Assembly (NCBI GenBank): GCA_964493695.1
Contig: CAZBPG010000112.1
Span: 1 to 11,806 of the forward strand
Reading direction: 5' to 3'
DNA from: Bog-950 sp964493695
Lineage (GTDB): Bacteria > Bacteroidota > Bacteroidia > Chitinophagales > LD1
Length of the DNA stretch: 11,806 bases
Below the pieces are notes generated by a model, which was not told where the DNA came from, ran no database searches, and saw only the letters and a program-made list of their open reading frames with translations. This document shows positions 7,115 to 11,806 of this stretch, piece by piece (positions within the stretch are counted from its first letter, which is position 1; every line of letters starts with the position of its first letter). Both the position numbers and the translations under genes were made by a program.

Positions 7115-8671
7115 TTAGCTTTTTGATAAAAATTCCGGATGGTATTCTCGCCAATGCGCGTAGTACTTCTTTCTCTCCTCCTCTATCCAAATATCATCTT
7201 GCCTCAGCTCGCTTGCCATTATTACGGCTACATCATTTATCAAGTCTTCATCATATACTTTCATGGCATAGGTAATAGAAGTTCTCCGTGTAAGCATATC
7301 ACTTAGCTTTTCGGCAAACTGATGGCGACAGAAGAAAATTATTTCAGCCTTTAAATAATTATACTTAGCACTAAGTTTCGAAGCATTGTCGTGATTCTCC
7401 CGGATAATTTCTTCAATCAATTTTCCAAAACTGCCGTAACTATCGTTCCATTTACCTAAAGTATAAACCGAAGATGGAATGGAAGTTGTTTCTTTCTTTG
7501 TAAATCTTTCCTCCAACACATTCATACAGCACTTACCCATAGACAGAAAGGAAGTTAACTTACCACCGGCAACAGTCAGCAAATTCATGTTGTTCCACCA
7601 GATTTGATACTCACGCGAACGGCTGTAAGCACCCTTATCGTTTTCATTTCTAAGCATCGGCCGTAAACCCGCAAATACAGAAACCGCATCTTTAATAGTA
7701 AGGTTTGCCTCCGGAAAACTTTTGTTGAAAGCATGGAGTACATACTGAACATCAGACTCAGAAGTTTCTACCTTATCTGCATTACCTTTAAAGTCTGTAT
7801 CGGTTGCGCCTAAAATGGTCAGTTCATGTTCCCACGGTAATGTATACAGGAAGCGTTTATCACCGGCTGCCGAATCAACTATTGCCACACATTCTTTGGG
7901 CATTCTTTTAGAAGGGATAACCACATGAATTCCTTTGCTCGGCTGCATGGTATTTGAAACAGAACCTGTGAGTCTCTGTATAACATCATCCGTCCATACA
8001 CCGGTGGCATTTACAAACACACTGGCTCGAACAGATATTTTTTTGCCTGTAACTTTATCCAAACATTCAATAGATTTTACTACATCGTTTTCAACAAAAA
8101 AAGATATTACTTCTGCATAATTTAATGCTGTTGCACCTTTACTAACACCTTCAGCGATTACATCTACTGTAAGTCGCGAATCGTTTGTCCATGCATCATA
8201 ATACAAAATTCCTCCTTTCAGTTTCTTACTGTTTATGCCCGGAAGTAATTCCTGTACCTGAATGGTATTTAACCGGACATGTGGCGGTATTTTTGACTTA
8301 CCTGCTAAACCATCATACACAGAAAGTACCAAATCTTTTATCCATAAATCAAGGGCTGAACTGTAGGAGGGAAGCAAAAAAGGAACCGGTTTAACTAAAT
8401 GTGGAAATTGTTGGAGAATATGACCGCGTTCTTTCAATGCCTCATGCACCATTCCGAATTGCAGGTTGCGCAAATAACGTAATCCGCCATGTATCATTTT
8501 GGAAGAACGGCTGCTGGTGCCCGAAGAAAAATCATTCTTATCAATCAGAATGGCTTTCCACCCGCGTTCAATGGCATTTGTCAGAATACCGGCACCGGTT
8601 ATACCTCCGCCTATAATACAAAGGTCAAACGTTTCGTTTTTTGCGCGTTCCGTATGTTTAGTCCTGAACAT
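7115..8671 (-). CDS. glpD: FAD-dependent glycerol-3-phosphate dehydrogenase (GlpD/GlpA type)
   Basis: A 518-residue flavoenzyme that oxidises sn-glycerol 3-phosphate to dihydroxyacetone phosphate and passes electrons to the quinone pool at the inner face of the membrane. The FAD-binding Rossmann motif DLCIIGGGITGAG is at 16-28 with the ribose-binding acidic residue at Asp44. The family signature SSGTSSRSSKMIHGGLRYL (49-67) follows. Later come GATDTDF, GLRPMLR with a conserved Arg, and LTVAGGKLTSF, all standard in GlpD; the C-terminal about 130 residues fit the DAO_C domain. Length is normal. The ATG at 8671 overlaps the end of the upstream flavoprotein gene by 14 bases, which indicates translational coupling. 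No glycerol kinase (glpK) or facilitator (glpF) gene is nearby, so here it may serve lipid-precursor balance (G3P/DHAP) and not glycerol catabolism; that is inference. Confidence 0.93.
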   Translation of the reverse strand: MFRTKHTERAKNETFDLCIIGGGITGAGILTNAIERGWKAILIDKNDFSSGTSSRSSKMIHGGLRYLRNLQFGMVHEALKERGHILQQFPHLVKPVPFLLPSYSSALDLWIKDLVLSVYDGLAGKSKIPPHVRLNTIQVQELLPGINSKKLKGGILYYDAWTNDSRLTVDVIAEGVSKGATALNYAEVISFFVENDVVKSIECLDKVTGKKISVRASVFVNATGVWTDDVIQRLTGSVSNTMQPSKGIHVVIPSKRMPKECVAIVDSAAGDKRFLYTLPWEHELTILGATDTDFKGNADKVETSESDVQYVLHAFNKSFPEANLTIKDAVSVFAGLRPMLRNENDKGAYSRSREYQIWWNNMNLLTVAGGKLTSFLSMGKCCMNVLEERFTKKETTSIPSSVYTLGKWNDSYGSFGKLIEEIIRENHDNASKLSAKYNYLKAEIIFFCRHQFAEKLSDMLTRRTSITYAMKVYDEDLINDVAVIMASELRQDDIWIEEERKKYYAHWREYHPEFLSKS

Positions 8672-10325
8672 CGAAAAGTTTTCCGGGATTTAGAATATTA
8701 GTTGGGTCAACCGCTTGCTTCACACTTTTCAATATCGTTTTAGTCAGCGTATCAGTTTTTTGCAGATACCATTGCTGATGGTCGGTGCCAATACTGTGAT
8801 GATGCGAAACCGCACCGTCTTCCTGTGTAATTACATCGGTTACCACTGTTTTTATTTCTTTCCATTGTTCGTATCCGTTCTCTTTGTTTCTTGCAGTAAT
8901 CACCGTAAAATAAATACTGGCACACGAAGTATAAACATGCGACACATGTGCCAGCAAAATTCCCCTTTCCCGATGAAATGCGTGGGACGTTTGCAACCGG
9001 GCAAGAAGTTTTGTGCGCAGTTCATTTAGCTTGTCCCAGGGCACCACCGTTTCCATTGTGTCTACAAAAATTTCACGCTCCATCAAATCATCGCGCAGAT
9101 AAGGCAGACCAAAGCGGGAGGTTTCCCATTTCTTTCCCAGACTTTCACCAACATCAAAGCCTTTATGTTTTCGCATTAGCCTACCGGCAATCGCTTTCTT
9201 CACTGAGCCTTCATCATTATCACCGTCAAACCGAATCATCATCAGCGTAGGTTGTTCAATCTTCTTCATTTTTAAAACCCATTTGGCAACTGAAGATTTT
9301 ATCTTACCAAGCATACCAGGTGTTTCATGCGAAAGCAGGGAGAGAAAGAAAGTTTCATGTTCATCCGAAAAGCGAACTACCGAAGGGAAAATTTCCTGTT
9401 GCACCAATTCGCGCAGCACTTCTACACCGGCATTGAACGAAGGGAAAACTGCGACCAACCACTTTTTATTTTCAGGCAGTGGGTGAATGCGAACGGTTGC
9501 TTCTGTAACCACACCTAACGTTCCTTCACTGCCGTAGAAAAGCGATTTGATGTTGATGCCCTGTGCATCGCCTTCATACACACTCGTTGACACCGTGCCC
9601 GAAGGTGTAGCTGCTTTAAGTGAAATAACCATATCCTCAATGCGTCCATAAGCGGATGATTCCTGACCGGCAGAACGCGTAACTATCCATCCGCCCAAAG
9701 TTGAATATTCGAATGATTGAGGAAAGTGACCCAGTGTGAACCCCTTTTTATTTAATGATTTTTCCAAAGCGGGACCAAACACGCCACATTGAAAAGTAGC
9801 AGTGTGGTTGTATTCATCTAGTGCAAGGAGTTGACTCATGTCAGCTAAATCAAGAATAATTCGCGGCTGATTGTTTTGTGAGGGAAGATCAAATGCCCGT
9901 ACCACATTGGAACCTCCACCAAAGGGAACAATCAGTATTTTATTTTCAGCAGATAGTTGCAGAACAGCAGCAACTTCTTCATGATTTTTAGGATATACTA
10001 CTCCATCCGGAATGGAAAAGGGGGCACCGGTTAATGCGTGCAGTAAATCCGGGTAGCTTTTGCCTGCAGACTTTTTCAAACGTAATACAGGGTCAGAAGA
10101 GAATCTGATTTGTGGCAGCACCGATTGAAAAAGCTGTTCAACTTTTTGTGCACGTACTACATCAGTAATTACCGGAAAATCTGATGGTGCAGGAAACCGG
10201 TCGTGAAACTTTCGATTCCACCGGATTTCTGCAAAGTTCTTCAGTTTAGGGTAATCAGTGAGTGATTTTCGTTTTTGAGACTCGCCCCATTTCCACCAGT
10301 CGTTTGTGCAGGTAATTGAATCCAT
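8658..10325 (-). CDS. Alkyldihydroxyacetonephosphate synthase-like FAD-binding oxidase
   Basis: A VAO/PCMH-fold flavoprotein of 555 residues from the chosen ATG. Its best family match is alkyl-DHAP synthase (AGPS), which swaps the acyl chain of acyl-DHAP for a fatty alcohol to make the ether bond. Features: WWKWG close to the N-terminus, the FAD loop PFGGGSNVVRA (134-144), GHFPQSFEYSTLGGW then TRSAG and YGRIEDMV (about 198-233, matching the AGPS order GGWxxTRxSG-xxxYGxIEDxV), GSEGTLGVVTEAT (265-277), a triple His (HHH, about 508-510), and a closing NILNPGKLF. An in-frame ATG at 10376 would add 17 residues. I prefer 10325 because WWKWG then sits at the usual distance from the start and the upstream DNA is AT-rich, with a TATATTTA element at 10353-10360 that would place transcription inside the longer version. 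It overlaps glpD by 14 bases. Most bacterial relatives are annotated only as FAD-binding oxidase; D-lactate or glycolate dehydrogenase-like activity is the main alternative. Confidence 0.88.
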   Translation of the reverse strand: MDSITCTNDWWKWGESQKRKSLTDYPKLKNFAEIRWNRKFHDRFPAPSDFPVITDVVRAQKVEQLFQSVLPQIRFSSDPVLRLKKSAGKSYPDLLHALTGAPFSIPDGVVYPKNHEEVAAVLQLSAENKILIVPFGGGSNVVRAFDLPSQNNQPRIILDLADMSQLLALDEYNHTATFQCGVFGPALEKSLNKKGFTLGHFPQSFEYSTLGGWIVTRSAGQESSAYGRIEDMVISLKAATPSGTVSTSVYEGDAQGINIKSLFYGSEGTLGVVTEATVRIHPLPENKKWLVAVFPSFNAGVEVLRELVQQEIFPSVVRFSDEHETFFLSLLSHETPGMLGKIKSSVAKWVLKMKKIEQPTLMMIRFDGDNDEGSVKKAIAGRLMRKHKGFDVGESLGKKWETSRFGLPYLRDDLMEREIFVDTMETVVPWDKLNELRTKLLARLQTSHAFHRERGILLAHVSHVYTSCASIYFTVITARNKENGYEQWKEIKTVVTDVITQEDGAVSHHHSIGTDHQQWYLQKTDTLTKTILKSVKQAVDPTNILNPGKLFDVQD

Positions 10326-10420
10326 ATATTTTTTAGCTTTAAACCTAATGCGTAAATATAGGAACTCAGCAGGCAAGCAGAAGCTGATTTTGTTTTATAC
10401 CGTATATATCCAAACAGCAA

Positions 10421-11191
10421 CTATACATCAAAAAATCTCGCAGCACTTGGCACTACCAGGCTATTGGGGAAAAGATTGGCAGCAAATGCCCCTGCTTTAT
10501 TTACAAAGCCAGGAATTACCACAGCTTTGTTTTTCAGTAGGCCGTTAAGACCTTCTTTAGCCACGCGGTCAGCTTTCATCATAAACTTTGCGTTTTTCTC
10601 TATTACTTTTTCCATACCGGCAGGAGAAAAAAAATCACTCTCCGTTCCACCGGGACAAAGAGCTGTTACGTGGACATTCTGTTTTCTCAATTCAAAACGA
10701 ATAGCTTGGGAAAATGAAAGCATAAATGATTTGGTGGCACAATAAACTGCCATATAGGGTGTAGGTTGAAATGCACCTGTGCTGGCAGTGTTTAACAAGT
10801 ATCTTTTTTGCTTCGGGTCTGAATAGTTCAAAAATTCATGCGCCATTCGAATCATGGAATCCATGTTGAGATGCATCACTTCCAGGTGCTTCTCCAAAGG
10901 TTTTTTATCAAACTGCCCGAAACAACCCATACCCGCGTTATTGATGAGCATGTTAACATTCCACTCGTTCTGTTTTATCCATTCAAATATTTTTTTATGA
11001 ACTGCATGGTCGAGTAAATCACCGGTATGGGTTTGAACGCTGATGTTCTTTTTCGAAAGCTCTTTTGCCAGGTCTTCCAACAGATGTTGTGAACGGGCTA
11101 CCAAAATCAAATTCATGCCGCGCTCTGCACATTCGCAGGCGAAAGCCTTTCCTATTCCTTTACTGGCTCCGGTTATAAGTGTATAGTTCAT
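10421..11191 (-). CDS. Short-chain dehydrogenase/reductase (classical SDR, probably NADP-dependent)
   Basis: 256 residues, normal for a classical SDR. The cofactor motif TGASKGIG is at 7-14 and an Arg-containing VARS at 31-34 after the second strand suggests NADP(H). The NNAG motif is at 84-87, Asn109 is in the helix-4 position, and the catalytic set is Ser137, Tyr150 and Lys154 (YCATK). A CPGGTES loop follows. The start is fixed because the cofactor motif begins seven residues in. It lies 95 bases upstream of the AGPS-like gene on the same strand, a gap that could hold an extra promoter, so co-transcription is likely but not certain. SDRs include the acyl/alkyl-DHAP reductases of eukaryotes (yeast Ayr1, mammalian DHRS7B), which act right after AGPS. 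That reaction is an attractive guess here, but SDR substrates cannot be assigned from motifs alone. Confidence 0.92.
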   Translation of the reverse strand: MNYTLITGASKGIGKAFACECAERGMNLILVARSQHLLEDLAKELSKKNISVQTHTGDLLDHAVHKKIFEWIKQNEWNVNMLINNAGMGCFGQFDKKPLEKHLEVMHLNMDSMIRMAHEFLNYSDPKQKRYLLNTASTGAFQPTPYMAVYCATKSFMLSFSQAIRFELRKQNVHVTALCPGGTESDFFSPAGMEKVIEKNAKFMMKADRVAKEGLNGLLKNKAVVIPGFVNKAGAFAANLFPNSLVVPSAARFFDV

Positions 11192-11204
11192 GAACGAAAA
11201 GTAT

Positions 11205-11237
11205 AAAATAAAAAAGCAACTCTCCGGGTTGCTCTTT
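11205..11237 (-). terminator. Rho-independent terminator of the small lipoprotein gene, just before the SDR start
   Basis: On the minus strand an AAGAGCAAC / GTTGCTTTT stem (9 bp with one G-U pair) closes a 7-base CCGGAGA loop and is followed by a T-rich run (complement of 11205-11215). It lies about 50 bases after the lipoprotein stop. The T-run ends only about 14 bases before the SDR ATG at 11191, so it could also act as an attenuator for the SDR cluster. Confidence 0.7.
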
Positions 11238-11286
11238 ATCGTTAACTCAAAATGTTTTTTGTCTGTCTAAGTAATCATGTGCCAAT

Positions 11287-11529
11287 TTACTCTTTTAAAC
11301 TGCAGGAATAATTATAGGCAGGGTTATACTCGTTATAAGTCTTTTGGTAATGTGCACAGTCAGATTCTGCACTTAGCTTATAAGTATTTATAAAAACCAG
11401 GTCTTCCGTTCGGGCTGTTCCGCTAACTATAAAATTGCAGGTGCACACATAGTCTTTTCTGCACGAAGATTGAGACAGAAGTAACAAAAGCGAAGAGGAA
11501 AAAAGTAGAATTTTAATTTTCACGAGCAT
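11287..11529 (-). CDS. Small Cys-rich putative lipoprotein
   Basis: An 80-residue protein with two Lys near the N-terminus (4 and 6), a hydrophobic stretch (7-18, LLFSSSLLLLL) and a SQSSC sequence placing Cys23 as the likely lipidation site. The -3 residue is Gln, which is atypical for a lipobox but tolerable in Bacteroidota. The mature part begins CRKDYVCTC and has four further cysteines, two of them in the CTC motif, enough for two disulfides. Many Bacteroidota genomes carry small lipoproteins opening with a similar C-x-KDYxCxC pattern; their function is unknown to me. It has its own terminator and is not tightly linked to the SDR gene. No clear promoter was recognised upstream, where an insertion sequence begins about 80 bases away and may have displaced the original one. 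Confidence 0.75.
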   Translation of the reverse strand: MLVKIKILLFSSSLLLLLSQSSCRKDYVCTCNFIVSGTARTEDLVFINTYKLSAESDCAHYQKTYNEYNPAYNYSCSLKE

Positions 11530-11607
11530 TGTTTTAGTCTGTGAATTTAAAAAAGTTTTTATTTCTGTTTGTTTAATCGGTTGGAATTTACTGCCGGTTT
11601 AAAGAAT

Positions 11608-11624
11608 AGACCTCTTCGGAAAAT
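11608..11624 (+). repeat. Candidate terminal inverted repeat of the IS element
   Basis: AGACCTCTTCGGAAAAT lies directly downstream of the transposase stop codon, where the terminal repeat of such compact elements normally sits. Its partner would be outside the window, so this rests on position and on resemblance to recalled IS5-type ends. Confidence 0.4.
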
Positions 11625-11806
11625 CATTTGATAGCAAGATTATGTATAGCTGCGATTAAATTGAAACGAAGCGAGAAACGCTTCCTGCGATTTCTGTATT
11701 TCTCCGCCACTATCCTAAATATCTTGATTGAACGAATGATATTTTCAATTACTACGCGGCTGGATGATATTTGTTGATTCCTTCTTTTGTCCGCTTTGGT
11801 CAAAGG
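11624..11806 (-). CDS. IS5-family transposase, C-terminal fragment (runs off window edge)
   Basis: Sixty codons plus a TGA stop (11624-11626) are in frame to the last base of the window. The translation contains RVVIENIIRSIK, which fits the R-(3)-E-(6)-K part of the IS4/IS5 signature: Arg17, catalytic Glu21 and Lys28 counted from the window edge. FRIVAEKYRNRRKRF then LRFNLIAAIHN follow, the hallmark C-terminus of IS5-type DDE_Tnp_4 transposases. The Glu is the third residue of the DDE triad; the two Asp residues would lie outside. The position usually holding Tyr in the Y-(2)-R-(3)-E-(6)-K signature is Ser here, as in some IS5 groups. Nothing in the visible part is disrupted, so the gene may be intact beyond the edge. 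It catalyses cut-and-paste or copy movement of its own element. Confidence 0.87.
   Translation of the reverse strand, partial: PLTKADKRRNQQISSSRVVIENIIRSIKIFRIVAEKYRNRRKRFSLRFNLIAAIHNLAIK

Larger units (their letters stand above)
11607..11806 (-). mobile_element. Partial IS5-type insertion sequence (one end and transposase C-terminus)
   Basis: The stretch holds the 3' end of a transposase and, between its stop codon and the flanking DNA, a candidate terminal repeat TAGACCTCTTCGGAAAAT (11607-11624, read inward). This resembles the GAGACCT-type ends I recall for some IS5-like elements. The other end lies beyond the window, so the repeat and target duplication cannot be confirmed and the outer boundary is approximate. 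Confidence 0.6.

Noticed and set aside
6862..9518. Plus-strand reading frames across the kinase, glpD and flavoprotein genes
   Set aside because: The minus strand carries clear motifs of known enzymes over this whole stretch, and the plus-strand translations show no recognisable domain.
10353..10360. TATATTTA (minus strand) as a -7 promoter element for the AGPS-like gene
   Set aside because: The only TTG upstream is 13 bases away, too short a spacer; used only as weak support for the downstream start codon.
10396..10406. Short inverted repeat TATAC-C-GTATA upstream of the AGPS-like gene as an operator
   Set aside because: Only 5-bp arms in AT-rich DNA; expected by chance, and no regulator gene is nearby.

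Overview
The window looks like a chromosomal piece of a Bacteroidota (Bacteroidetes) genome. The evidence is two very large repeat-rich secreted proteins that end in the two C-terminal sorting domains of the type IX secretion system (T9SS), which is confined to this phylum. A Bacteroidota-style small lipoprotein and the lack of clear Shine-Dalgarno sequences agree with this. No RNA gene, CRISPR array or phage module was seen.

Left half (1-6085, plus strand): two surface or extracellular proteins in tandem. The first (1-3149) enters from outside the window. It has HYR-type Ig-like repeats interrupted by a different domain, then five 69-residue Ig-like repeats, and a type A sorting domain. A strong intrinsic terminator (3170-3197) ends it. 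The second (3329-6085) is complete: signal peptide, N-terminal beta-rich region, a calcium-binding type thrombospondin-3 motif, five 72-residue Ig-like repeats, two SprB-like repeats and a type B (gliding-motility-associated) C-terminal domain. Both are probably exported by T9SS and act as adhesins or surface filaments; the ligand is unknown.

Right half (6184-11191, minus strand, convergent with the left half): four genes read in the order SDR oxidoreductase -> alkyl-DHAP-synthase-like flavoprotein -> FAD-dependent glycerol-3-phosphate dehydrogenase (glpD) -> diacylglycerol/sphingolipid-type lipid kinase. The last three are tightly packed (14-base overlap, then a 10-base gap). Together they suggest a DHAP/G3P-centred lipid pathway, possibly ether-glycerolipid synthesis: the flavoprotein would form alkyl-DHAP, the SDR could reduce it, GlpD interconverts G3P and DHAP, and the kinase phosphorylates a lipid alcohol. 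This is the most interesting part of the window, and the pathway assignment is inference.

Right end (11205-11806): a small cysteine-rich putative lipoprotein gene (minus strand) with its own terminator. That terminator sits only about 15-20 bases before the SDR start codon. The window then ends inside an IS5-type insertion sequence: the last 60 codons of its transposase and one putative terminal inverted repeat are present, and the rest lies beyond the edge.
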